Shown: piece after piece, positions 44,304-54,207 of the stretch | Layout: each line of letters starts with the position of its first letter | Numbering within the stretch: the first letter of the stretch is position 1 | NCBI GenBank assembly: GCA_016712595.1 | Contig: JADJQT010000001.1 | Location: forward strand, 1,299,501 to 1,363,500 | Reading direction: 5' to 3' | DNA from: Rhodospirillales bacterium | GTDB lineage: Bacteria; Pseudomonadota; Alphaproteobacteria; Rhodospirillales; Defluviicoccaceae | DNA length: 64,000 nt | Notes under the pieces: generated by a model | Seen by the model: only the letters and a program-made list of their open reading frames with translations | Told to the model about the DNA's origin: nothing | Databases searched by the model: none | Program-made: the position numbers and the translations under genes

Positions 44304-44666
44304 TTACCGGGAGGCTTCGTTTTCTAACGCGTCCTCCCGGTCCCGGCTTACCTGCCGGTTCGGGCGCTGCCACATCAGGCCCATTTTACCTTCGGCCTCA
44401 TTGACGAGGTTGGCCTGGATTTTCCGGGGCATCGAGGGGTCATCCAGATTGACCCGGAGGTAAGGTTCGCCCCCGCTCTGACTCTTGCGGTCCCACGCCG
44501 CGCCGATATCCGCGCCGTTGGCCGAGACCGCCTGGTAATGAGGGCCTTCCGCTTTCGCGTCCGCAATGCGAACGAGCTGCACGTCGAATCGCATCTCCAT
44601 CGTCCGCACCTGTCCTTTGTAGCCGTTGTCCGTGGCCACAAACTCACCGATCCGCGCCATGTCCAT
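44304..44666 (-). CDS. DUF736 family protein
   Basis: The 120-residue protein (MARIGEFVATDNGYKGQVRTMEM) matches DUF736, a small protein family common on alphaproteobacterial plasmids and integrative elements and usually near mobilisation genes. Internal segments GPHYQAVSANGADIGAAWDRKS and YLRVNLDDPSMPRKIQANL fit the family, and a charged C-terminal tail follows. Its function is unknown. It diverges from the mobC-relaxase operon, with the candidate oriT between them. Confidence 0.8.
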   Translation of the reverse strand: MDMARIGEFVATDNGYKGQVRTMEMRFDVQLVRIADAKAEGPHYQAVSANGADIGAAWDRKSQSGGEPYLRVNLDDPSMPRKIQANLVNEAEGKMGLMWQRPNRQVSRDREDALENEASR

Positions 44667-45298
44667 ATCCTTTCCATGAAGGGTGTAACTGGCGTGGATC
44701 GTGACAGGACTTGCGCACCGGATTCCTCGCGGCAGCCTCGTCCTCTTGGCAGGCGTTCAAATCTCCATTACAAACAATACAACACAAATGCAGCGTAAAA
44801 TTCAGGCTGCGTTTACCATCGCTTCCCCATAATGAATCTATGGGCTTAAGGCCCGCGGTACAGTTTTGTACAAGGTGTGCGTGGGTAGTACCACGCGCAC
44901 CTTGCGGGGGGAGTTTCCCACTCCCCCGCGGACCCCCCTCGGGCAATCCCCAGGGCGAAACCATCCTTGATGGATGCTTTGCGCCGGGGGATTGATCAGC
45001 CGTGCCGCGGATCGACCGCAGGCCCGGCTGAGCGATGCGGGCGGCGCGCCCCCATCGCCTGCATCGGCATGGCCGATGCAGCCAGGGAGGAGACTTCGCT
45101 CTCCCCCTGGACCCCCATCGACCGGGCTGCTGTCCGCGCCCTGGACCCCGGACCGGTGTTCCGACACCGGCTTCGGCCAATGGAGATGTCGGCTCTCCCT
45201 TGGAACCCATCGACCGGGGAGGCCCCGGTCCCCCGTTATGCCCCGCCGCGAGGACCGGGCGAGGCAGGCGGCAAAGCCGATGAACGATAACCACTGTC
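44667..45298. other. 632-bp intergenic region with candidate oriT
   Basis: This long GC-rich non-coding stretch lies between divergent mobilisation genes. It holds two closely spaced inverted repeats (44872-44929) and repeated motifs such as CTCCCCCTGGAC, CGACCGGG and CCCATCGACCGGG. I see no gene: overlapping short frames on both strands are low in complexity. It most likely carries oriT and the promoters of the flanking genes. Confidence 0.55.
44872..44929. promoter_or_regulatory. oriT: Candidate origin of transfer (oriT) inverted repeats
   Basis: The first repeat is AAGGTGTGCGTGG-GTAGTA-CCACGCGCACCTT, 13-base arms with one mismatch (44872-44903). It is followed directly by GCGGGGGGAGT-TTCCC-ACTCCCCCGC (44904-44929). 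A long stem-loop next to a nick region, placed beside mobC and relaxase genes, is the typical oriT plan. The nick site cannot be fixed from sequence alone, although the C/T-rich junction after the first repeat is a candidate. Confidence 0.5.
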
Positions 45299-45631
45299 AT
45301 GCCGGAGAAGACCGCCCATAGGCGCGACGCGCCGATCTCCTACCGCCCGCCCAAGGCGCTGCGGGAGGAGTTCTATCGGCGCTTCGAAGACTCCGGCCTG
45401 AGCATGAATGCGTTCATCACCAAAGGCGTCCTGGGCAGCAAATCTCGCCGCGCACAAGACGAGCGCTTGATTCTTGCCCGGCTGCTCCAGGACGCGGGCA
45501 GGATCGCCGACCGGCTACACGACATGTCGCTTGCAGATGCAAGCGAATGCCCGCCCGATCTCAAATCGGCCTTGGACGACCTCGCGCAAATCCGCGCCGC
45601 GCTGCTTGCGCTGATGGGGCGGCGTCCATGA
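45299..45631 (+). CDS. MobC-like relaxosome accessory protein
   Basis: The 110-residue protein has a ribbon-helix-helix-like N-terminal part (APISYRPPKALREEFYRRFEDSGLSMNAFITKGVLG) and a helical C-terminal part (LARLLQDAGRIADRLHDM), the size and plan of plasmid mobilisation protein MobC. Its stop overlaps the relaxase start as ATGA, so the two are coupled. It should bind oriT and help the relaxase open it. The assignment is from architecture and context. Confidence 0.65.
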   Translation: MPEKTAHRRDAPISYRPPKALREEFYRRFEDSGLSMNAFITKGVLGSKSRRAQDERLILARLLQDAGRIADRLHDMSLADASECPPDLKSALDDLAQIRAALLALMGRRP

Positions 45632-47547
45632 TCCCCTTCGGCAGCCAGCGCGCTTTGGGACAGGACCTCGCCACCCACCTCCTGAACGCCCACGACAACG
45701 AGACGCTGGAGGTGGCGCAGGTGCGCGGGTCCGTCGCCCGCGACCTGCACGGCGCGTTCGCCGAATGGGAGGCGGTGGCGCACGGCCTCACGCGCTGCCG
45801 CAATTACCTCTACAGCCTGTCCATCAACCCGGACCCGGCGCAGGGACGCCTGACCCGCGAGCAGTATCTCGATTATGTGGGCCGCGTTGAGGAGCGTCTT
45901 GGCCTCGCCGGGCAGCCGCGCGCCGTGATCTTTCACGAGAAGCACGGGCGGCAGCACTGCCACGTCGTCTGGTCGCGGATCGACGCCGAAAAAGGCACGG
46001 CCCGGCACCTCGCCTTCGACCATGAAAAGCTGATGATGGTCACGCGAGAGTTCGCCCGCGACCATGGCCTGCGGCTCCCGGACGGATATTTCCGGGATCG
46101 TGGTGATAAGCAGAAGGGCGGGCAGCAGAGCCTCTACGAGCGGGCGCAGGAAGCCGCGACGGGCCTCTCCAAAGAAGAGCGGATGCTGCACGTGACGCAG
46201 GCCTGGCGGGCGTCCGATAGTCCCAAGGCGTTCGTCCGGGCGCTGGAGGAGTTGGGCTATGTGCTGGCCACCGGCAAGCGCCCTTACGTGCTGGTCGATG
46301 TGTACGGGGAAGTGAACGCCCTTCCCAAACTGATCGACGACAAGACCGTCCGCACGAAAGACATCCGTGCCTTCCTCGAAACGGAATTCCCGCCGGAGAG
46401 CCTGCCGTCGGTCGAGGAGGCGCAGGCCATGATCGCGCAGCACCGCCGGGCCATCGAGGACTTCAACAAGGCGAAGGCCAAAACCGACGAGCTGGACAAG
46501 CTGAAAGCGCAGCAGGCGCAGCGCCTCCGTGGTGTTGAAAAAGACGCCGCCGAGCTGAAGGTCCGGCAGGCGCGGGAGCGGGTCGAGCTTTCGGCTCAGC
46601 AGAAGCAGCAGCGCTCCGCACTGCGTGCCGCTTATCTCGACGAGATGAAACGGCGGAAGATCGAGCGGGCGCAGCATCGGCCCACAGGCCTTGCCGCGTT
46701 TCTCGGGCGTATCACCGGCGTCGCGCTGATGACCAGGAAGCTGCACAAGTACCGCGACCGCAAGCGGTTCGAGGCGTTCCTGGCGGAAAGGAAGCAGCTC
46801 CTCGACCGCCAGGGTCAGGAGCGGCTCGCGCTGCGCCGCGCTCAACAGGTGCAGGCGGCGGACGTAAACCGGAACTTGCGGGCACTCGACCAGATCGAGC
46901 AGCGGGAATGCCGCTCGCTTGAAACCGCCATGCTGAAACAGCGGCGGATCGAGGAGCGTCGCCGTCACGACCACCGGATGCCCCCTGTGAAGGCGAAGAC
47001 GGACACGCCGAAGAAAGCGCGGCGGGTGACGAACCCCTACACCTCAACGCTTGCCCGCGAACTGGCGGAGCGCGCCGCTGCGCGAAAATCGGCCGCCCAG
47101 GCGATCGATCTCAAGGCAGAGTTTTCCCGTGCCGCAGCAGGCCCGGCAGCCGCCGGGGGCGAAGCCTCGAAGGCTCCGGGAAGCGCGGAAAAGGAACGCC
47201 GCTTGCGCCGCGTCACCGGGCGGCGCGTGGTGACGGACGTCAATCTACAGGGTGATTTTGAACACGCGGCAGAGCGGGGACGCGTTGAGGGTTCAGGAGA
47301 GGCGGACAAGGCCCCAAACCCGCACCGGACGCTCGCCGACTACCGGGCGTCCAAACGCCGGGTCATCACGGACGTGAACTTAGAGGGCGACTTCGAGCAC
47401 GCCGCCACGCACCGCGGGAATTACGGCGGCGAGGACAGCGCCTCATCCGACGGTCCGAAGCCGCCGATCACCCCGACGCCAAAACCGCCCCGGCCCCGCA
47501 GGCCGCGGGGAAGGAACCGCGACAAAGACTTTGATCGGGACCTCTGA
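45628..47547 (+). CDS. Relaxase / mobilisation nuclease (MobA/VirD2-like)
   Basis: The ATG at 45628 overlaps the MobC-like stop; an upstream extension of the frame is the shadow of mobC. The 639-residue protein has a relaxase core in the first 250 residues, with the metal-binding cluster HEKHGRQHCHVVW (His103, His106, His110, His112) and a nearby LDYVGRVEERLG segment. A long Gln- and Arg-rich coiled coil (residues 270-440) and a basic tail with two copies of a VITDVNL/VVTDVNL plus GDFEHAA motif follow. The enzyme nicks oriT and pilots the strand. The window shows no mating-pair genes, so the element is mobilisable, not self-transmissible. Confidence 0.8.
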   Translation: MIPFGSQRALGQDLATHLLNAHDNETLEVAQVRGSVARDLHGAFAEWEAVAHGLTRCRNYLYSLSINPDPAQGRLTREQYLDYVGRVEERLGLAGQPRAVIFHEKHGRQHCHVVWSRIDAEKGTARHLAFDHEKLMMVTREFARDHGLRLPDGYFRDRGDKQKGGQQSLYERAQEAATGLSKEERMLHVTQAWRASDSPKAFVRALEELGYVLATGKRPYVLVDVYGEVNALPKLIDDKTVRTKDIRAFLETEFPPESLPSVEEAQAMIAQHRRAIEDFNKAKAKTDELDKLKAQQAQRLRGVEKDAAELKVRQARERVELSAQQKQQRSALRAAYLDEMKRRKIERAQHRPTGLAAFLGRITGVALMTRKLHKYRDRKRFEAFLAERKQLLDRQGQERLALRRAQQVQAADVNRNLRALDQIEQRECRSLETAMLKQRRIEERRRHDHRMPPVKAKTDTPKKARRVTNPYTSTLARELAERAAARKSAAQAIDLKAEFSRAAAGPAAAGGEASKAPGSAEKERRLRRVTGRRVVTDVNLQGDFEHAAERGRVEGSGEADKAPNPHRTLADYRASKRRVITDVNLEGDFEHAATHRGNYGGEDSASSDGPKPPITPTPKPPRPRRPRGRNRDKDFDRDL

Positions 47548-47987
47548 CCGACCATAAATTTTGCTTATTATAGGCGCTTGCAAAAGGTTCGGCCCGCAGG
47601 TGGAGGCTGGTGCGGCTGGCCATTGCTGTGCGACAGACCGGACGCCCGGACGACTTCAGTCATGGCTGGCATGAGAGGCCGGAGCCCGTGGAAAGGGAGA
47701 GAAGAGTGCGGACGACGATGCCCGCCTCGCCGAAGCGATCAGTAAACATACGCTCCGGTCCGGCACGGGCCTGGCCTTTTTACCTCGCAAGATGCGGATC
47801 GATAAGCATAGCCTCTATAACGTGTCGTAGCACAAGACAGAAGCAGAAACAGAAGCCAAATAAATCGGTTTACGCACGGAACATACACTGAGACTGTGGA
47901 TTTTTATTTACGGCAAATACTGTTTTATGGTTTTATGCTCCTTATCATTGGGAGATTATAGGCATTCATTGCGAGGTTGTACGTTTC
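47548..47987 (+). promoter_or_regulatory. 440-bp spacer with AT-rich promoter region before the secreted module
   Basis: No supported gene lies between the relaxase and the exported protein. The last ~110 bases are AT-rich (GATTTTTATTTACGG, CTGTTTTATGGTTTTATGC), in sharp contrast with the mobilisation genes, and likely hold the promoter for the 47988-54193 pair. A TTTTGCTTATTATAGG segment sits just after the relaxase stop. Confidence 0.4.
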
Positions 47988-48737
47988 ATGGCGCATAAGT
48001 TTTTGACGATTGCACTCATGTTTGCCGGTATTTTAGCTGCAACCAGCGTGGCCTGCAGCCAAATGTTTCCATCCGGGACCTGGCGGTACCGGATGACGGT
48101 GGCAGTGGAGACGCCGGAAGGACTCAAAACAGGGTCGGCGGTGCGGGAGGTCACGGTGCGCAGGGGGATCGCCCTGACGCCGGAGAGCCTGCCTTCTGTG
48201 CAGTCGAAAGGCGAAGCGGTCGCCGTCGATCTGGGGCAGCGAGGAGTGCTGTTCGCGCTGATCAGCTATGACGACTATTTGACCGTGTTCAGCGCCTTTG
48301 GCTGGACCAGCGGCGGCACGACGCCCGATGGCATCAAATACTTCAGCAACCTGAAGGACGCCAAGGCCACGCTGACACCAAAGCAATACCCAATGTTGGT
48401 TACTTTCAAGGACATCAGCGATCCCAAGACGGTCGAGCGCGTCATCGAAACGGATTGGTGCCGCGAAAAGGACGAGAACGGCACGTGTATTAAAGAAGAA
48501 TTTTTCGTGAAGGCGGATCACTTCGAAGAACTATTTGGAAGAGGCGTTAAGCTTAAAGAAATCACGATCGAAATGGTTAACGATCCCGTGACATGGGGAA
48601 TCCAGAACAAATTGCCTTGGCTGTCTCAATACTATGGCCAGATGTTCGATGGCCAGCGATTCAACACCATAAACTCTACGCTTCCACTAGCTAATAGCCT
48701 CAGCGCAGGCGCGTTTTCAACACGGAGGGATGAATAA
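47988..48737 (+). CDS. Exported small protein coupled to an RTX lipase-like protein
   Basis: The 249-residue protein has an N-terminal export signal (FLTIALMFAGILAATSVACS), perhaps cleaved or lipidated at the Cys although the -3 residue is atypical. A beta-rich body follows with TWRYRMTVAVETPEG, a Cys pair in DWCREKDENGTCIKE and no catalytic motif I recognise. Its stop shares a base with the ATG of the 1818-residue RTX gene, so the products are made together. A secretion accessory, chaperone or immunity role is possible; none is shown by the sequence. The GC content is lower than in the mobilisation genes, suggesting separate cargo. Confidence 0.55.
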   Translation: MAHKFLTIALMFAGILAATSVACSQMFPSGTWRYRMTVAVETPEGLKTGSAVREVTVRRGIALTPESLPSVQSKGEAVAVDLGQRGVLFALISYDDYLTVFSAFGWTSGGTTPDGIKYFSNLKDAKATLTPKQYPMLVTFKDISDPKTVERVIETDWCREKDENGTCIKEEFFVKADHFEELFGRGVKLKEITIEMVNDPVTWGIQNKLPWLSQYYGQMFDGQRFNTINSTLPLANSLSAGAFSTRRDE

Positions 48738-51700
48738 TGGATAGCACCCTATTCAAAGCCATTCTGGCAATGGATTCCTATAATCGTGGCTACAATGAAG
48801 GAATAAAGTTTGGTGAAGGCAATACCGTCGTTGGGACGCGTATAGGAAACGCCATCGTAACTCAACAAAGTGAGTTTCGTCCTGGCGATCCTGGCGTAAC
48901 TGCGGGCTTCTACGGCATCGCCTACAGCTACAACGGCGAGACGGTGATTTCCTATCGCGGGACGGACGAGGAAATCGCTTGGGGCAATGCGAATATCGAC
49001 TTGTGGAACGGTTACGGGGTGGGGTTCGGAAGCCCGGAAGGCACGCAGGCCGCTCTTGCGTTTCAATTTTATAATTCGGTCGCTTCAGCCTTGAACGGGG
49101 GCGCGACCGTCGATCCGCGTACTGTCAACATTTCGACCACAGGACATTCTCTTGGCGGCGGACTCGCTGGACTTGTCGGCGCTGTATACGGCAAATCGGG
49201 CCTGCTTTTCGACAATATGGCGTTCGAAGCGGCGGCCCTCCACACCGAAGACTATACGCGAAACCCCGGTGACGCACGGTATAACGCGGACCTTAAACAA
49301 CTCGTCTATGGCAACCTTACCCCGGGGGCAAAGAGCGTTGCCGGGTGGAGGAGGGTTTATGTCGAAGACGATTGTCTCGAGGCAAACAGGTTACTGCAAG
49401 CTACGCCCAAGGAGAAGCTGTCTTTAGGTGATACTGTCGATCTTGTCGAAGGTTCAGACGGGATCGCAGCGCACAGCATGGCGACGCTCGTCATGCGAGT
49501 GTACGCCGACAAAACGGCAGGAGTTGGAACCGACTGGAAGACCGCTGCCCAATACTTCTGGCCTGTGATGTACGATGATACCTTCGCTGCTGGATTCGGC
49601 AACTATGCGACGACGCCCGGTGCAGCGTTAGAAAAACACGATTATTCGGGCATTGTACGAACCACCATCGCCTACTCCGCCATCGATGAAGGGACGCGGG
49701 TGTTCGGCGACACGGGTATCCGGGCGCTGTACGACGACGCCAACAATCTGGGGAGGGTTCTGCAGAACGCCAACGTGTCGCAGACTCTCGTGGCCCATGC
49801 GACGGACATCAGCAAGGCGTTCGTCCAGTTCGCGGGCACGCTGGCGCTCAATAAGATCCTTCAATCTGACAGCACGACCGCCACGCAGGGCGTGCTGTCG
49901 CTCGATCCCGCCGGCAGCGCGCTCACGGTTAATTTCAGCGAGGCGCTGTGGAAGCCGGTCAACGGCGGCGTGATGCCAAACATGCCCGCACGGGCGGACC
50001 TGGTGGGCAATCTCTTGACCGAGACAGGGAACGCCACCCCCGTACGGGACGCGATGCAGCAAATGTGGGGCGACGGCACGACCAACGTCGTCGAGCGCGT
50101 GGTGTTCGCCACGGTCGGCAACGGCAACCCGCTTCTGCCAACCGAGCCGACGGCCGCGGGCAAGGCCACCATGATTGTCGGCGAACAAGGCGGCTTCGCC
50201 GGGTTCAAGGGCACGGCGGGCAGCGACCTCATCCTGGCCGGCGGTGGAAACGACGACATCATAGGGTCCGCGGGCAAGGACATCGTTCACGGCGGCACCG
50301 GTTCGGATAGTGTCAACTACTCGGCCTTCACGGCTGGTGTGAAAGTGAATATCGGCGCGGCGGGCCTGGGCGGCGATGACACTCTGTTCAGTGTCGAGAA
50401 CGTCCTCGGCACCGGGTACGCCGACAGCTTCTTCGCCAACGGCCAGGGCCGGACCTTCATAGACGGAGCGGCAAACAGCGGCGGGATCGATGCCCTGACG
50501 GTGTCTCAGTCTGGTCAGTCCTACGTGGATATGCTGGCAGCAGCCCGGGAGTGGAGCTCATCCGCCGGAGTCGTCGGGTTTTCAGGGATGGAGCGCCTGA
50601 TCACAGCCGGGTACGCTCATTCGGACATTCGTACCGGCAACCCGACCGGTTTCACCTATGAGGCAAAAGCCTACGTCGATAGCGGCATCTTGGGCTCAAG
50701 TGTTGTAGGCAGCACCTTGGCGATCGATTACAGCAGCGCCACCGGGGCGATGTCTTTCTCGCTTCCAGGTCTTCAATACGGAGCGACGGGAAGTCCGGCG
50801 ACAGGCAGCGCGCGCCTGTCCAGCGGAAGCGGTCCAACCGACACCTTGATAAACGCTAAAGTTCTCTACGGCACAAATTTTGGAGACACCTATTCACTCG
50901 GCACCATCGGAAACATAGCGTCCGCCGTACTCTTTTCCGGAACGGGAAATGATGACGTGTCAGGCGCTCCCGCTGCCGCTTATATTTACTCGGGTGGAAA
51001 CGACGTGCTCCGGCATTCGAGATATACGAATGGTTCAGACATCTTTGTTACTTACAGCGTAACGGCAGGCGCGGTTTCCGTCGAGGAAATCAATACGCGG
51101 AACGTGTCCTACAATTCAAGCACGGATACTCAGACTTTCACGTACGACCTCAAGATAACCGTCGGGACGCTAGGCAGCATTACGGTTGAGAATAACAGAG
51201 CGGAAATCCGCCAATTTACAGGCACCCAGCAAAAATACGCCACGGACATGGCATACTGGGAGGTTCACGGTAATGGTTGGGAGATCGATTTCAGCAGACT
51301 GGATTATTCTGCGCACACATATTCAGGTCAGGTCTACGGAACGAACCGGGGAGACACGATTGTCGGGTCTGCCAGCGATGCAGATTTCGCAGGATTGTCC
51401 GGCGACGACATTTTTCAGGGCGGGAGCGGTTCGGAGTCTTTTATCGGGGACTTTGGCAACGACACGCTCAATGGGAATGCCGGCAATGATCGCCTGATCG
51501 GCGGGGCGGGCAATGATTTTCTCTATGGCGGTATGGGCGACGACAGGCTTGACGGCGAGGGCGGCAACGATGTGATGGACGGTGGTGAAGGCGATGACAA
51601 GTATTATTATTCATCTGGCCTTGACACCATTACGGACAGCGCAGGCAATGACGCGCTCTACTTTGCGCTCGCTTTAAGTCCAGAAGACCTGGACGCCTCA

Positions 51701-54193
51701 AAACTTCCCCAGAACAAGCTTTCTTTCCTGACTGGAATCGACGAGCTGACAATTTCCACAGGGCTTGCGAGTATCGAGTCTTATCGGTTTAGCCAGTTTC
51801 TGGATATGACCGCGACGGACATTATTTCAGGAAACTGGCGGAACCTGAAATGGAACGGCACAGGCAAGGTGATCCGTGACGGTATTGATGGGACAGGCGG
51901 CGGCGACGCGATGCTGCAATACACTGAGGACTTTGCCTATGGCAAAGATGGAGACGATTACATTGTCGGGTGGAGCGGCGACGGGTATTTATATGGCGGA
52001 GAAGGTAACGACGTAATCATAGGCAACGCTGGAAATGATTTGCTCCAGGGTGAAGGTGGCTTTGACGTGATTTACGGAGGAGCTGGAAACGACGCTATTC
52101 ATGGGGCTGACAATACTACTGACGGTGATATAGACGCAGCTGATCAGCTTTTCTGCGGCGAAGGCGATGACTATGCGTTCGGCAACGATGGCGATGACCT
52201 GATTTATGGAGACTCTGGAAACGACTATTTAAGCGGAAATAATGGCGACGATACCCTCGGTGGAGGAAGTGGTGACGATCAGCTTTGGGATGACAATGGC
52301 AACGAGACGTTTCTTTTCGATGCGGGCGCGGACAAGATCAACGACAGCGCCGGAACCGACATCTTGCAGATCGCCTCGGCCTTTACCGCGTCGCAGGCAG
52401 TCTATAACCGCTATGGCAGCGACCTTGAGATCAATTTCGGCACGGGCAACAGCGTCCGCATCGTCGGTCATTATCTAACCGGCAAAGCGGTCGAGACGCT
52501 GATTTTCGACGATGGAGCGACCGTTGACCTGCTGACCGTTGCCGCAACCTATATGGGAACAACTGGTAATGATACCATTAATGGCGGAACTGGAAACGAT
52601 ACCATCAACGGCCTCGCCGGAACCGACACGATCCGCGGAAACGACGGCAACGATACGCTGTATGGCGGGACGGGCAACGATACCGTCTACGGCGGCAACG
52701 GCGACGACACGATCAATGGTGAGACGGGAAGCGATACGCTGTACGGCGACGCCGGGAACGATACCTTCATCTATGACGGCGGCGCGGACAAGGTCAATGA
52801 TAGCGCCGGAACGGATATCCTCCGGATCGCCTCCGCCTTCACCGCGTCCCAGGCGGTCTATAACCGCTATGGCAGCGACCTTGAGATCAACTTCGGCTCA
52901 GGGAACAGCGTCCGCATCGTGGGCCATTACAACACTGGAAAGGCCGTCGAAACCCTGAACTTTGCGACCGGCGCTCCGGTTAACCTGCTCACCGTCGGCG
53001 TCAACGTCAACGGCACGGCCGCCGCCGATACCGCCCTGAACGGCGGGGTCGGCAACGACATCATCAAGGGCCTCGACGGCGACGATACGCTACGCGGGGT
53101 TGACGGAAACGACACGATGTACGGCGGCAACGGCATCGACACGCTCTATGGCGGCAATGGCGACGACGCGCTGAACGGGGACGCCGGGAACGACATTCTG
53201 CAGGGCGATGCCGGAAACGACCTTGTGAAGGGTCTCGCGGGCGACGACAACCTCAAGGGCAACGACGGCAACGATACGCTCTACGGCGGGACCGAGAACG
53301 ATACCTTAAGCGGCGGCAACAACGACGATATCCTGTACGGCGAGGCCGGAAACGACACGCTGAACGGAGACTCGGGGAACGATACGTTCGTCTACAGCGC
53401 CGGGCTCGACGTCCTGAACGACACGGGCGGTCTGGACACCCTCAGGATCACCGGCGGCAAGACGATCAACGACATCACGGTTTCCGATTTCGGGACGACG
53501 GGGGCGAAAATCGTGCTCGCCGCCGCCGTCAATGAAGTCACGATCAACAACCTGCGCGGCACGGCGGCGCAGAAGGTCGAGACCATCACTTTCGATGACG
53601 GGTTCTCCGCCGACCTTCCGAGTTACAAGAGCTGGATATCGGGGACCTCCGCCGCGAACACGCTCAGCGGCGGGACGACGAACGATACCCTGATCGGCAA
53701 GGGCGGCAACGACACGATGAACGGCAATGCCGGAAACGACGGCCTCCACGGCGGCACCGGGGACGACATCGTCCACGGCAACGACGGCAACGACACGCTA
53801 CATGGGGGAGATGGCATCGATGCGCTCTACGGCGATGCCGGAGACGACTGGCTGTGCGGGTGGAAAGGCCTCGACACGGTGAGCGGCGGTTTAGGCGCGG
53901 ATCGCTTTGTGTTCCGGACCGGAGCGGTCACTGAGATCGACACGATCACGGATTTCAAGAAGACCGAGAACGACAGGCTCGACCTGTCCGACGTTGTGGA
54001 CTTCAACCCGACGATTCACGCGATCACGGATTTCGTGCAGATCACCACGAGCGGGGCGAACAGCATCCTCAAGATCGACGCCGACGGCACGGCGAACGGC
54101 GTCAACTTCGTCCAGATCGCGACGCTGCAGAACATCACCGGACTGACCGACGAGGCGGCGCTGGTCGCGGGCGGATATCTGCTGGCCGCGTAA
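48737..54193 (+). CDS. Giant RTX protein with N-terminal class 3 lipase domain
   Basis: The first ~290 residues fit a class 3 lipase or phospholipase: an oxyanion-type SYRGTD near 72-77, the nucleophile elbow GHSLGGG with Ser138, and a likely catalytic His246 in GIAAHSMATLV. From about residue 495 the chain is built of calcium-binding RTX blocks (GGxGxDxLx nonapeptides) separated by spacer domains. Two spacers near residues 1198 and 1352 are near-identical copies (NDSAGTDIL through VRIVGHY). The last ~100 residues (GGLGADRFVFRTGAVTEIDTITDF onward) form a type I secretion target. It should be exported by an ABC exporter not encoded here, fold with calcium outside and act on lipids. An effector or surface-enzyme role is open. 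Confidence 0.75.
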   Translation: MDSTLFKAILAMDSYNRGYNEGIKFGEGNTVVGTRIGNAIVTQQSEFRPGDPGVTAGFYGIAYSYNGETVISYRGTDEEIAWGNANIDLWNGYGVGFGSPEGTQAALAFQFYNSVASALNGGATVDPRTVNISTTGHSLGGGLAGLVGAVYGKSGLLFDNMAFEAAALHTEDYTRNPGDARYNADLKQLVYGNLTPGAKSVAGWRRVYVEDDCLEANRLLQATPKEKLSLGDTVDLVEGSDGIAAHSMATLVMRVYADKTAGVGTDWKTAAQYFWPVMYDDTFAAGFGNYATTPGAALEKHDYSGIVRTTIAYSAIDEGTRVFGDTGIRALYDDANNLGRVLQNANVSQTLVAHATDISKAFVQFAGTLALNKILQSDSTTATQGVLSLDPAGSALTVNFSEALWKPVNGGVMPNMPARADLVGNLLTETGNATPVRDAMQQMWGDGTTNVVERVVFATVGNGNPLLPTEPTAAGKATMIVGEQGGFAGFKGTAGSDLILAGGGNDDIIGSAGKDIVHGGTGSDSVNYSAFTAGVKVNIGAAGLGGDDTLFSVENVLGTGYADSFFANGQGRTFIDGAANSGGIDALTVSQSGQSYVDMLAAAREWSSSAGVVGFSGMERLITAGYAHSDIRTGNPTGFTYEAKAYVDSGILGSSVVGSTLAIDYSSATGAMSFSLPGLQYGATGSPATGSARLSSGSGPTDTLINAKVLYGTNFGDTYSLGTIGNIASAVLFSGTGNDDVSGAPAAAYIYSGGNDVLRHSRYTNGSDIFVTYSVTAGAVSVEEINTRNVSYNSSTDTQTFTYDLKITVGTLGSITVENNRAEIRQFTGTQQKYATDMAYWEVHGNGWEIDFSRLDYSAHTYSGQVYGTNRGDTIVGSASDADFAGLSGDDIFQGGSGSESFIGDFGNDTLNGNAGNDRLIGGAGNDFLYGGMGDDRLDGEGGNDVMDGGEGDDKYYYSSGLDTITDSAGNDALYFALALSPEDLDASKLPQNKLSFLTGIDELTISTGLASIESYRFSQFLDMTATDIISGNWRNLKWNGTGKVIRDGIDGTGGGDAMLQYTEDFAYGKDGDDYIVGWSGDGYLYGGEGNDVIIGNAGNDLLQGEGGFDVIYGGAGNDAIHGADNTTDGDIDAADQLFCGEGDDYAFGNDGDDLIYGDSGNDYLSGNNGDDTLGGGSGDDQLWDDNGNETFLFDAGADKINDSAGTDILQIASAFTASQAVYNRYGSDLEINFGTGNSVRIVGHYLTGKAVETLIFDDGATVDLLTVAATYMGTTGNDTINGGTGNDTINGLAGTDTIRGNDGNDTLYGGTGNDTVYGGNGDDTINGETGSDTLYGDAGNDTFIYDGGADKVNDSAGTDILRIASAFTASQAVYNRYGSDLEINFGSGNSVRIVGHYNTGKAVETLNFATGAPVNLLTVGVNVNGTAAADTALNGGVGNDIIKGLDGDDTLRGVDGNDTMYGGNGIDTLYGGNGDDALNGDAGNDILQGDAGNDLVKGLAGDDNLKGNDGNDTLYGGTENDTLSGGNNDDILYGEAGNDTLNGDSGNDTFVYSAGLDVLNDTGGLDTLRITGGKTINDITVSDFGTTGAKIVLAAAVNEVTINNLRGTAAQKVETITFDDGFSADLPSYKSWISGTSAANTLSGGTTNDTLIGKGGNDTMNGNAGNDGLHGGTGDDIVHGNDGNDTLHGGDGIDALYGDAGDDWLCGWKGLDTVSGGLGADRFVFRTGAVTEIDTITDFKKTENDRLDLSDVVDFNPTIHAITDFVQITTSGANSILKIDADGTANGVNFVQIATLQNITGLTDEAALVAGGYLLAA

Positions 54194-54207
54194 GCGGGTT
54201 TGTTCGG

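Noticed and set aside
50220..53900. Regular short repeats resembling a CRISPR or minisatellite
   Set aside because: The periodicity is nine codons within one open frame and encodes GGxGxDxxx calcium-binding repeats.
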